Shown here piece after piece: positions 19,420-27,308 of a stretch of 64,000 nucleotides of DNA. Source of the DNA: Bacteroidales bacterium (lineage in GTDB: Bacteria; Bacteroidota; Bacteroidia; Bacteroidales; ML635J-15); NCBI GenBank assembly GCA_031275085.1, contig JAISPG010000056.1:1-64000 (forward strand). The letters are read 5' to 3'. The position numbers were made by a program, and so were the translations under genes. The notes beneath the pieces are model-generated. The model ran no database searches, had not been told where the DNA came from, and saw only the letters and a list, made by a program, of their open reading frames with translations. The stretch's first letter is position 1. Every line of letters starts with the position of its first letter.

Positions 19420-20529
19420 ATGAAAAAATTAGCAATAATAGGAGCAAGTTATTTACAATTCCCGCTGGTGCAAAAAGCAAACGAGATGGGGATAGAAACT
19501 TATTGTTTTGCATGGGAAGACGGATCTGTATGTAAAGACATTGCCGATTTTTTTTATCCTGTTTCCATTATTGATAAAGAAACAATACTGGAAATATGCA
19601 AAAAGATTAATATTGATGGAATTATATCAATAGCTTCAGATGCAGCAGTTCCGACAGTTTGTTATGTTGCTGAAAATATGGGATTGATTTCAAATTCAAT
19701 AGAAAGCTCTTTGTTTTCCACTAATAAATATATGATGCGTAATCGTTTTGTAGAAAAAGGAATTGTATCTCCTAGGTTTTTATTAGCCGAAAATGGAATC
19801 TCATATACGAATTTAAATTATCCGTTGATAGTAAAACCGACAGACCGTTCGGGGAGCAGAGGAGTTGAAAAGGTCGAAAAACCAGAATATCTTGAGAATG
19901 CAATAGAAAGAGCCCAAAAAGAATCTTTTACAAATCAAGCTATTGTTGAAGAATTTATTTCAGGTTCTGAAGTTAGTGTCGAAACTGTTTCATGGCAGGG
20001 AAAGCATTATATTCTTGCAATAACAGATAAAGTAACTACTGGAGAACCATATTTTGTCGAGTTGGAACATCATCAGCCCAGCCAACTCCCTGACGAAATA
20101 CAAAGCAAAATAAAAGATATAACGGTAAAAGCATTAGACTCTCTGGACATAAAATTCGGTGCAGGACATACAGAACTTAAAATCACCCGGACCGGAGATA
20201 TTAATGTGATTGAGGTAGGAGCCAGAATGGGTGGAGATTTTATTGGTTCGGATCTTGTTCAGCTGTCTACCGGATATGATTTTTTAAAAGGAGTGATTGA
20301 TATTTCACTTGGAGATTTTGAAGAACCGGTTATTTCCGAATATAATTATTCCGGAGTGTATTTTTTATGTGAAGAAACAAAACATTTACTTTCTGTTATA
20401 GAAAACATAGAGGCTGATAAAAATATAATTAAGTCAGAAATTACAGATGCTAAATTAAAAAATATACAATGTAGTGCAGATAGAAGTGGTTATTTTATTT
20501 ATAGATCAGAGAATAAGATCGTTCCTTAA
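19420..20529 (+). CDS. ATP-grasp carboxylate-amine/thiol ligase
   Basis: 369 residues with an N-terminal Rossmann-like domain (MKKLAIIGASYLQFPL), ATP-grasp lid and phosphate loop (PLIVKPTDRSGSRGVEKV), metal/ATP ligand INVIEVGARMGGDFIGSDL and a small C-terminal domain, as in the carbamoyl-phosphate-synthase-like/BacD group. These enzymes activate a carboxylate as acyl phosphate and join it to an amine. In this cluster it may form the amide between an unusual acid (opine or B12-derived) and an amino sugar or amino acid. That pairing is inference. Confidence 0.8.
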   Translation: MKKLAIIGASYLQFPLVQKANEMGIETYCFAWEDGSVCKDIADFFYPVSIIDKETILEICKKINIDGIISIASDAAVPTVCYVAENMGLISNSIESSLFSTNKYMMRNRFVEKGIVSPRFLLAENGISYTNLNYPLIVKPTDRSGSRGVEKVEKPEYLENAIERAQKESFTNQAIVEEFISGSEVSVETVSWQGKHYILAITDKVTTGEPYFVELEHHQPSQLPDEIQSKIKDITVKALDSLDIKFGAGHTELKITRTGDINVIEVGARMGGDFIGSDLVQLSTGYDFLKGVIDISLGDFEEPVISEYNYSGVYFLCEETKHLLSVIENIEADKNIIKSEITDAKLKNIQCSADRSGYFIYRSENKIVP

Positions 20530-20540
20530 ACAAGTTTTTG

Positions 20541-21485
20541 ATGAAAAAGATATTAAAAATCCTCCTGACAATTGGAATACTTGTATTTATTATCTGGAAG
20601 TTTGATATAAACTTAACTTCTTTGTTTTCATCAATTCAAAATACAGTTTATTTGTTATTAGCCTTAATGTTTCCACTTTTTATACTTCCACTGATCTCTG
20701 CTAACAGATGGAAATTATTTTTAAAAGAAGTAGGAATACACGAAAATATATTTGAATTGGTAAAAATAAGTTGGATATCGGTATTTCAGGGTATAATATT
20801 GCCATCTTCACAGGGGCAGGATGTTTTAAGAATATATTATATAGAAAAACGCCATCCCGACAAAAGAGGAGCTGCCGGTAGTACAATTATCATTGAGAGA
20901 ATGATAGGATTTGTAATTTTATGCATTTTAAGTTTATTTTTTTCAATCTTCAGTACTGGTATTCCGAATAAAAAACAAGTTGTTTTAATTATAGGATTGA
21001 TTTCACTTGCTTTATTTGTAATTATACTTTTACTGATGAACAAACGTTTGCACAGGTATATTTCAAATAAGTCATTTTCAAATAAATATGTAAATAGATT
21101 TTTTTCTTATTTTAATAAAGTTTATGAAGCAATAGCTTATTTCCCTTATAAAAGGGTCCTTTTGTCATCTACAGTTCTGATCCTTCTTTTTCAGTTATCT
21201 ACAATTTTTTGTGTTTATTTGATTTTTAAGGCTTATGGATGCGATATCCCATATTACCAGCATGTTGCTATATATCCGATAATATCAATATTGTCGATGG
21301 TGCCGATAACTATTAGTGGTTTTGGAATAAGAGAAGGTTTTTTTGTATATTTTTATTCACAGCTCGGTGTTGCTTCAGAAATAGCAGTAGGAGTATCATT
21401 ATTCAATTATATGATTGTTGTTTTAACACCAGCTTTATTAGGTTGTATTTTTTATTTTATAGATATTTTTAAAAAGAAAAATTAA
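20541..21485 (+). CDS. Flippase-like/LPG-synthase-TM (AglD/YbhN) membrane protein
   Basis: 314 residues from ATG 20541 (TTG at 20538 is an alternative). About eight hydrophobic helices and the family motifs NRWKLFLKEVG, the SSQGQDVLRIYYI segment with IIERMIGF, and the PITISGFGIREGFFVYF loop near the C-terminus. This is the UPF0104/AglD family, implicated in lipid-linked sugar or lipid handling at the membrane. It is immediately followed by a DPM1-like GT2 gene, a frequent pairing suggesting transfer of a polyprenyl-linked sugar. Confidence 0.8.
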   Translation: MKKILKILLTIGILVFIIWKFDINLTSLFSSIQNTVYLLLALMFPLFILPLISANRWKLFLKEVGIHENIFELVKISWISVFQGIILPSSQGQDVLRIYYIEKRHPDKRGAAGSTIIIERMIGFVILCILSLFFSIFSTGIPNKKQVVLIIGLISLALFVIILLLMNKRLHRYISNKSFSNKYVNRFFSYFNKVYEAIAYFPYKRVLLSSTVLILLFQLSTIFCVYLIFKAYGCDIPYYQHVAIYPIISILSMVPITISGFGIREGFFVYFYSQLGVASEIAVGVSLFNYMIVVLTPALLGCIFYFIDIFKKKN

Positions 21486-21486
21486 T

Positions 21487-22416
21487 ATGGAGAAAATTTC
21501 ATCGTTATCTGTAGTAATACCTGTATACAATGATCAGGAAGTACTTCAGGAACTATATAGCCGGCTTAAACCAGTTGTCGATTCCCTTACGGATAAATAT
21601 GAAATATTGTTAGTTGATGATGGAAGCAGGGATAATTCATGGTTTGAAATCTTATCGCTGAGAAAAAAAGATCCTAATATTGTTGCTATCAAGCTAGCCA
21701 GAAATTTCGGACAGCAGAATTCGATTGCTGCCGGTTTGGATAATGCATTGAATGATATAGTTGTTTTAATGGATTCCGATTTGCAGGATAGACCTGAATA
21801 TATTCCGGATCTGATAAATGCTCTTTTGTCAAATAATGCATCTATGGCAATTGCTCAATGGGAACAAAGAAAAGATAGTTTTTTTAAAGTTCTGGCATCG
21901 AGATTTTTTAATTATGTTTCGGATAAAGTTACAACAATACATACAAAACCACGATTGGGAGTATTCAGAGCTATAAAGCGTGATACAATAGAAGAATTGA
22001 GAAATTTTCCGGAGAAGACCGCAACTTCACTTAGTTTACTGTATTATATTGCCCCTGATTATGTTGCGGTTCCGTTAAAACGTGATGCTCGTTTTGCAGG
22101 TAAAAGCGGATATAACCTGAAAAAAATGGTCTCAGCAACTTTTGCCAGAATTTTTTCTTTTTCGATGTTTCCCATAAGATTGGCAACATATACTGGTTTT
22201 GGGATAAGTTTAATAAGTTTTATTTTCGGAATATTTCTTATAGTGCGTAGAGTTTTCGGACTGGTTGCTCCGGGATGGACTTCAATAATAGTGTTAATTT
22301 TATTTTTATTCGGGTTGAATTTTGCATTTTTAGGAATAATAGGAGAATATATAGGGAAAATATTCCTGGAAACCAAGCAACGACCAAAATATATAATAAG
22401 TGAAAAAATAAAATAA
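21487..22416 (+). CDS. Polyprenyl-phosphate glycosyltransferase (DPM1/GtrB-like GT2)
   Basis: 309 residues. GT-A core SVVIPVYNDQEVL, LVDDGSRDNSW, ARNFGQQNS and the DxD motif in LMDSDLQDRPEYI; two C-terminal transmembrane helices (about 231-255 and 262-290). This architecture is typical of enzymes moving a sugar from a nucleotide donor to polyprenyl phosphate on the cytosolic face of the membrane. Its neighbours (flippase-like protein upstream, NeuD-like proteins downstream) fit decoration of a glycan by a lipid-linked sugar. Only 1 bp separates it from the preceding gene. Confidence 0.85.
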   Translation: MEKISSLSVVIPVYNDQEVLQELYSRLKPVVDSLTDKYEILLVDDGSRDNSWFEILSLRKKDPNIVAIKLARNFGQQNSIAAGLDNALNDIVVLMDSDLQDRPEYIPDLINALLSNNASMAIAQWEQRKDSFFKVLASRFFNYVSDKVTTIHTKPRLGVFRAIKRDTIEELRNFPEKTATSLSLLYYIAPDYVAVPLKRDARFAGKSGYNLKKMVSATFARIFSFSMFPIRLATYTGFGISLISFIFGIFLIVRRVFGLVAPGWTSIIVLILFLFGLNFAFLGIIGEYIGKIFLETKQRPKYIISEKIK

Positions 22417-22422
22417 TATTTT

Positions 22423-23082
22423 ATGGGTAAAAAGGTGGTAATTCTTGGTGGTTTAGGCAATGGAGTTGTTATAGCTAATGCAATAAAAAGTGCAAACAGG
22501 CTGGGAATTGATGAGTGGAATTTTGAAGGTTTTTTAAATGATAGAACTCCTGTTGGTGAAAATATAGATGATTATCCGGTTTTGGGAAAAGTTAGCGATT
22601 CTAAGAAATTTCTTGAAAATGGATACTATTTCATTAATACTATTTTGAGAATTGATGGACAGCAAGAAAGATTGAATTTATTTTCAGAATTAGGAATACC
22701 TGATGAAAAACTGGCAATATTTGTGCATCCTACTGCTTTTATTGCTCCTAATGTAAAATTGTCTCCGGGAACAGTTATCATGCCTCAGGTATCGGTTTCA
22801 ACAGGGGTTAAATTCGGAAAATCCTGTCTTGTTATGGTTGGTGCTATATTTGGTCCGGAAATTGTTATGGGCGATTTTTGCCACATTGCAGCGCAATCAT
22901 GTATTGGAAGTAAAGTAGTTTTGGGAACCGGTGTTCATATCGGGTTGAATTCAACAATATATGATGACCTACATGTAGGAAACTATGCTACAGTCGGGAT
23001 GGGAGCTGTACTTTATGATAATGTCGGGGAAAGTGAAATATGGGCTGGAAATCCTGCCAAATTTTTAAGAATGGCTACTTAA
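22423..23082 (+). CDS. NeuD/PglD-like sugar acyltransferase (copy 1)
   Basis: 219 residues. N-terminal Rossmann-like nucleotide-sugar-binding domain (KKVVILGGLGNGVVIANAI) followed by a left-handed beta-helix of hexapeptide repeats (FIAPNVKLSPGTVIM, VVLGTGVHIGLNSTI, VGNYATVGMGAVL) and the closing WAGNPAKF. This is the PglD/NeuD family, which acylates amino or hydroxyl groups of nucleotide sugars using acetyl-CoA or another acyl-CoA. It could act on the 4-amino group installed by the downstream WecE-like enzyme. A second diverged copy follows. Confidence 0.8.
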   Translation: MGKKVVILGGLGNGVVIANAIKSANRLGIDEWNFEGFLNDRTPVGENIDDYPVLGKVSDSKKFLENGYYFINTILRIDGQQERLNLFSELGIPDEKLAIFVHPTAFIAPNVKLSPGTVIMPQVSVSTGVKFGKSCLVMVGAIFGPEIVMGDFCHIAAQSCIGSKVVLGTGVHIGLNSTIYDDLHVGNYATVGMGAVLYDNVGESEIWAGNPAKFLRMAT

Positions 23083-23098
23083 AATTAGTTTTAAATAC

Positions 23099-23106
23099 TA
23101 TCTTTG
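23099..23106 (+). promoter_or_regulatory. Internal promoter -7 box (TATCTTTG)
   Basis: Perfect TAnnTTTG match in the gap between the two NeuD-like genes, about 50 bases before the second start. -33 element not clear. Confidence 0.45.
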
Positions 23107-23156
23107 TATAATTCAATTAAAAATTAAAATGTTAATTGGAACAGAAAATCTGTAGT

Positions 23157-23825
23157 ATGTCTGAAAAAACGAAAAATATATTGATAATTGGTACAGGTGC
23201 AAATGCCAGTGTTATTTCTCAAAGTTTAATTGAGACTTTTAATAATGGAGATATCAAATACAAATTTTGCGGATATATTGAAGATAAAACTTTGAGTATT
23301 AATTTCGATAATAAAAATCAATTTATTACAGGAAGTATTACAGATATTCAGCGATTTATTGATGAAGATTATTATTTTATTAACGCCACAGAAGTTAATT
23401 CCGATTTACGGCAGAGAATGTCGTTGATTGAAAGTTTGAATATTCCTGTTGAAAGGTGGGTTTCTTTTATTCATCCATTGTCATATATAGCACCTAATTT
23501 GGATATGGGGTATGGTTGTGTTGTTATGCCTTATGCTATTTCGCAACCAGGGACTAAACTTGGAAATTTTTGTACAATAATGTTTGGTGCGATTATGGGA
23601 CATGATAATAATGTTGGAGATCATTGCTTTTTTGACAGCGGATCTATTTCTGGAGCATATTTAACGATCGGTAACGGAGTTTATGTAGGGATTAATTCTA
23701 CGATAAGAGAATTTTTGAAAATAGGAAATTATTCCAGAATTGGAATAGGTTCTATATTATTAAAAGAAGTTGCCGACGAAGAAGTATGGGTTGGTAATCC
23801 TGCAAAATTTTATAAGAAATCGTAA
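23157..23825 (+). CDS. NeuD/PglD-like sugar acyltransferase (copy 2)
   Basis: 222 residues from ATG 23157, chosen because the Rossmann strand NILIIGTGANASV follows directly; a TTG at 23136 would add seven residues. The architecture is the same as copy 1: nucleotide-sugar domain, then hexapeptide repeats (YIAPNLDMGYGCVVM, LTIGNGVYVGINSTI, GNYSRIGIGSIL) and WVGNPAKFY. It is clearly a divergent paralog. Where copy 1 has DFCHIAAQS, this one has DHCFFDSGS, so the candidate active-site region differs and the two copies may use different acyl donors or acceptors. Confidence 0.78.
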   Translation: MSEKTKNILIIGTGANASVISQSLIETFNNGDIKYKFCGYIEDKTLSINFDNKNQFITGSITDIQRFIDEDYYFINATEVNSDLRQRMSLIESLNIPVERWVSFIHPLSYIAPNLDMGYGCVVMPYAISQPGTKLGNFCTIMFGAIMGHDNNVGDHCFFDSGSISGAYLTIGNGVYVGINSTIREFLKIGNYSRIGIGSILLKEVADEEVWVGNPAKFYKKS

Positions 23826-23843
23826 TTTTTATACTTTTTAAGT

Positions 23844-24680
23844 ATGCTTAAAACTTTTTTATTTACACCTGCTAATAACTTAAAATTTATTAGAAAAAGT
23901 GAACAGCTGTCTGCTGATTATCTTATTTTTGATCTGGAAGATGCCGTTTTGAATGATGAATTTGGTGTTAGTATTGAAAATCTTAAGACAGTTTGCTTAC
24001 AAGATAAACATTTTGCCAGATTCGGCTTTTTTAATGATAAAAACCAATTAGAATCCGAAAAATTTGAAATATTATTAAATTTAGGATTTAGAAATTTTGT
24101 TATTCCTAAGTTTATAGATATTGAACAAATAAAAAAAATTCATGCATTTTTACAGGATACTTATTTTATTGATAAAGTATCATTTATACTTCTTATAGAA
24201 AATCCTGTTGGGCTGCTTAACCTATTTGATGTACTAAAAAGCAGGCTTTTGAATTTTATAGGTTTGGGACTGGGAAGTCATGATTATTGTAATGCAATGA
24301 ATATGGAACATAGTTTAGCTAATTTGTATTTTGCCAGACAAATGGTGTTAAATAATGCAAAGGCATTTAATATTATTGCTTTAGATATTGTTTCTACCGA
24401 TCTGGAAGATGATAATTCATTCAGGGAAGAAAGTCTTAATGGTTTCAGGATGGGGTTTGATGCAAAGTTTCTTATTCATCCTAAACAATTAGATTTGCTT
24501 AAGAAAATAAAATATTATACTGATGAGGAAATTGCCGAAGCGGAAAAAGTATATGAAAGGATCCTTGATATTCAAAATCAGAAAGCTTCGGTAATAAGTA
24601 TAGATGGAAGAGTATATGAAAAACCTCATGTAAAAAGGATTATAAATATAGTAAATTGGAGGAGAACTTATGGAAGCTAA
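23844..24680 (+). CDS. CitE-like (HpcH/HpaI aldolase family) protein, divergent
   Basis: 278 residues following the CitE/malyl-CoA-lyase barrel: LFTPANN at the start, LIFDLEDAV metal/CoA region, LLIENPVGLLN, GLGSHDY and LIHPKQ. The canonical Arg before the first strand (RSxLFxPG in CitE) is absent here (MLKTFLFTP), so substrate binding may differ from its canonical paralog two genes downstream. The family cleaves or forms beta-hydroxyacyl-CoA compounds (citryl-, malyl-, citramalyl-CoA). First of a CitE-MaoC-CitE trio. Confidence 0.75.
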   Translation: MLKTFLFTPANNLKFIRKSEQLSADYLIFDLEDAVLNDEFGVSIENLKTVCLQDKHFARFGFFNDKNQLESEKFEILLNLGFRNFVIPKFIDIEQIKKIHAFLQDTYFIDKVSFILLIENPVGLLNLFDVLKSRLLNFIGLGLGSHDYCNAMNMEHSLANLYFARQMVLNNAKAFNIIALDIVSTDLEDDNSFREESLNGFRMGFDAKFLIHPKQLDLLKKIKYYTDEEIAEAEKVYERILDIQNQKASVISIDGRVYEKPHVKRIINIVNWRRTYGS

Positions 24681-25131
24681 CAGAATGGGACATTATTTCG
24701 AGGAATTTGAAGTAGGGCAGGAAATTATACATTGTCAGTCAAAAACAATTTTCGAAAGTGACAATAATTTGTTTAGTTTGTTGACTATGAACCATCATCC
24801 GGTACATATCAATATTGATTATTGTAAAGACCAACAACATGGAAAAATCTTGGTTCCCGGTACACTTGTGTTTTGTCTTACTGTCCACATGACGGTAATG
24901 GATATAAGTGGTCAGGCAATAGCTAATCTGGAATATGAAAAAATTGAACATTTGGCTCCGACATTTATTAATGATACTATTTATAGCAGAACAGTTATTT
25001 TAGACAAGAAAGAATCCAGATCTAAGAATGATCGTGGGGTAGTGTATGTGGAAACTATCGGATTTAATCAGAATAATGAAGATGTTATAAGATTCAGAAG
25101 AAAAATTTTAATTAAAAAGAAGGGGAAATAA
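24670..25131 (+). CDS. MaoC-like acyl-CoA hydratase
   Basis: 153 residues with a hot-dog fold: MGHYFEEFEVGQEIIH at the start, the hydratase-2-like HHPVHIN segment carrying the expected His and Asn, and GTLVFCLTV. The annotated start overlaps the preceding stop by 11 bp; an internal ATG at 24685 begins at the conserved MGHYFE and would remove the overlap. Members hydrate enoyl-CoA compounds, including mesaconyl-CoA. Location between two CitE-like genes strongly suggests a joint hydration/aldol route. Confidence 0.78.
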   Translation: MEANRMGHYFEEFEVGQEIIHCQSKTIFESDNNLFSLLTMNHHPVHINIDYCKDQQHGKILVPGTLVFCLTVHMTVMDISGQAIANLEYEKIEHLAPTFINDTIYSRTVILDKKESRSKNDRGVVYVETIGFNQNNEDVIRFRRKILIKKKGK

Positions 25132-25133
25132 TT

Positions 25134-26039
25134 ATGGACGAAAAAAGATATCTTATGAGGAGCATGATGTTTGTTCCCGGTCATAATGAAAAGCTTTTGC
25201 TGAGTGCATCAAAATCTGATGCAGATGTACTGCTGTTGGATGTGGAAGATTCGGTGCCTCCTATCAATAAACAGTTAGCACGTGAAACTATAGTTAGTAA
25301 AGTTTCATCAGGAATGTTTGATGATTTTGAGGTTTTTGTAAGAATAAATGAAAAAAGCAGCGGATTCTTGTTGCAAGATGTTTTGCAGCTCACAATAGAC
25401 GGAATTACCGGTTTCTTATTTTCCAAAACAGATAATGCCGAGGATATAGTATTTCTTGATAATTTACTTGAAGTAATAGAACTGGAAAGAGGTTTTGAAA
25501 TAGGTAAATTTAAGATTATTCCTATTTTGGAATCCGCATCTTCAATAATAAATTCAAATGAAATTGCTCAGGCGTCAAAACGTGTTATTTCGATAGGTTT
25601 TGGTTCTGAAGATTTTGTGAGTGATCTGGAAGGTATCCGCGATTTTGATACAAATACCAGCTTGTTTACTCCAAGAGCATGGGTTGCAATGGTAGCCCGC
25701 ACTCACAATCTGATTCCTATTGATGCAGCTTATATAAAAGTTCACGATCTGGAAGGACTTGAAGAGCATATTAAAGTAGGAAGAACTTTAGGATATGAAG
25801 GAATGTGGATACTTCATCCGAAACAAAATGAACTGGCTCATAAATATTATTCCCCGTCCCCTGAAGAAATTTCCGAAGCAGAAGAAATATTAGCACTTGC
25901 AGAAGAAGCAATTAAGCAGAATAAAGGTGTTGCAATTATTAATGGAAAATTTATTGGTCCGCCTTTAGTTGTGAAAGCTAACAGAATAATGAACAGATTT
26001 AATTTGATACAATCTAAAAATAGAAACAGAGCAGTATAA
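25134..26039 (+). CDS. CitE-like lyase (HpcH/HpaI aldolase family), canonical
   Basis: 301 residues with all expected CitE/citramalyl-CoA-lyase-like motifs: LMRSMMFVPGHN (with the Arg), LLLDVEDSVPP, VRINEK, IIPILESASS, GFGSEDFVSDL and LHPKQ. It should bind an acyl-CoA and cleave or condense a beta-hydroxy acid unit with Mg2+. It is 2 bp after the MaoC-like gene. The order CitE-MaoC-CitE, with a GlmE-like mutase in the same cluster, recalls enzymes of the haloarchaeal methylaspartate route; its real substrate is not known. Confidence 0.82.
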   Translation: MDEKRYLMRSMMFVPGHNEKLLLSASKSDADVLLLDVEDSVPPINKQLARETIVSKVSSGMFDDFEVFVRINEKSSGFLLQDVLQLTIDGITGFLFSKTDNAEDIVFLDNLLEVIELERGFEIGKFKIIPILESASSIINSNEIAQASKRVISIGFGSEDFVSDLEGIRDFDTNTSLFTPRAWVAMVARTHNLIPIDAAYIKVHDLEGLEEHIKVGRTLGYEGMWILHPKQNELAHKYYSPSPEEISEAEEILALAEEAIKQNKGVAIINGKFIGPPLVVKANRIMNRFNLIQSKNRNRAV

Positions 26040-26154
26040 AATTACATCAATATACTTACTTGATAAAAAGTGTGTCTGAATTGTAACTATTCTTCGTTTC
26101 TATTTTAACTTTATTGTTCCTAATTTGGATAAAAACACTAAAAATATTTTTTGA

Positions 26155-27297
26155 ATGATTCCTTTTAACAAACCATATCTCACAGGTAAAGAAACTCTAT
26201 ACATTGAAGAAGCTGTTCGTTCCGGAAAAATATCCGGAAATGGAGCATTTACCAAAAAATGTCAGCAATTTTTTGAAGAAACTTACAGATTTAAAAAATG
26301 CTTGCTGACAACTTCGTGTACCGATGCTTTGGAGATGGCTGCAATTCTTTGCAATATAGGACCTGGTGATGAAGTCATTGTTCCTAGTTATACTTTTGTA
26401 TCCACGGCTTTAGCATTCGTGCGTCAGGGAGCAAAAATTATATTTGCAGATAGCAGCAGCGACCAGCCAAATATTGACGAGAATTTAATAGAACCGTTGA
26501 TTACACAAAAAACAAAAGCTATAGTTCTTGTTCATTATGCCGGTGTAGCCTGTAATATGGATATTATAATGGAAATTGCCGGAAAACATAATTTAATTGT
26601 TATTGAAGATGCTGCTCAGGCAATTGATAGTTTTTATGTTGATAAAAACGGAAAAAAAAGGGCTTTAGGTTCTATTGGTCATTTAGCAGCTTTTTCATTT
26701 CACGAAACAAAAAATATAATAAGTGGAGAAGGAGGAATGCTATGTGTAAATGATGAGAGATTTATAAAACGTTCTGAAATAATTTGGGAAAAAGGTACTA
26801 ACCGTGCTGAGTTTTTTCGTGGTGAAGTGAATAAATATGGATGGGTTGATACAGGTTCCTCATTTTTACCGTCTGAAATAATTGCAGCTTTTTTGTGGGC
26901 ACAAATAGAAAATCTTGATAATATCCAGAAAAAAAGGGCACAAATATGGAATACTTACAACAGTGGATTAAGACTACTTGAAGAGAACAGATTTATATTC
27001 CTTCCGAAAATTCCGGAATATGCGACCAATAACGCACACATGTTTTATATAATTTGTAGTAGTTTAAAAGAGAGGACAGAACTTATAAACTTTTTAAGAT
27101 CAAATAATATATTATCGGTTTTTCATTATTTATCATTATACAAAAGTGAATTTTATCAGAATAAATATGATGGAAAGCCCCTTCAATATTCTGATTTTTA
27201 TGAAGATCGATTATTAAGACTTCCTCTTTATTATGAGTTATCGGAAGAAAATGTTAACTTGATAATAGAAAAAATAAAAATATTTTTCCAAAAATAA
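26155..27297 (+). CDS. wecE: dTDP-4-amino-4,6-dideoxygalactose transaminase (WecE/RffA)
   Basis: 380 residues closely following the E. coli WecE pattern: start MIPFNKPYLTGKE, SGKISGNGAFTKKCQQF, TTSCTDALEMAA, PGDEVIVPSYTFVSTALAF, VHYAGVACNMD, EDAAQAID and the PLP-lysine motif SFHETKN (Lys about 186). DegT/DnrJ/EryC1 aminotransferase fold. Predicted reaction: glutamate-dependent amination of dTDP-4-keto-6-deoxyglucose to dTDP-Fuc4N, the acceptor amino sugar that the NeuD-like acyltransferases or the ATP-grasp ligase could modify. A 115-bp gap precedes it. Confidence 0.9.
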   Translation: MIPFNKPYLTGKETLYIEEAVRSGKISGNGAFTKKCQQFFEETYRFKKCLLTTSCTDALEMAAILCNIGPGDEVIVPSYTFVSTALAFVRQGAKIIFADSSSDQPNIDENLIEPLITQKTKAIVLVHYAGVACNMDIIMEIAGKHNLIVIEDAAQAIDSFYVDKNGKKRALGSIGHLAAFSFHETKNIISGEGGMLCVNDERFIKRSEIIWEKGTNRAEFFRGEVNKYGWVDTGSSFLPSEIIAAFLWAQIENLDNIQKKRAQIWNTYNSGLRLLEENRFIFLPKIPEYATNNAHMFYIICSSLKERTELINFLRSNNILSVFHYLSLYKSEFYQNKYDGKPLQYSDFYEDRLLRLPLYYELSEENVNLIIEKIKIFFQK

Positions 27298-27308
27298 AAT
27301 TACGGGTT

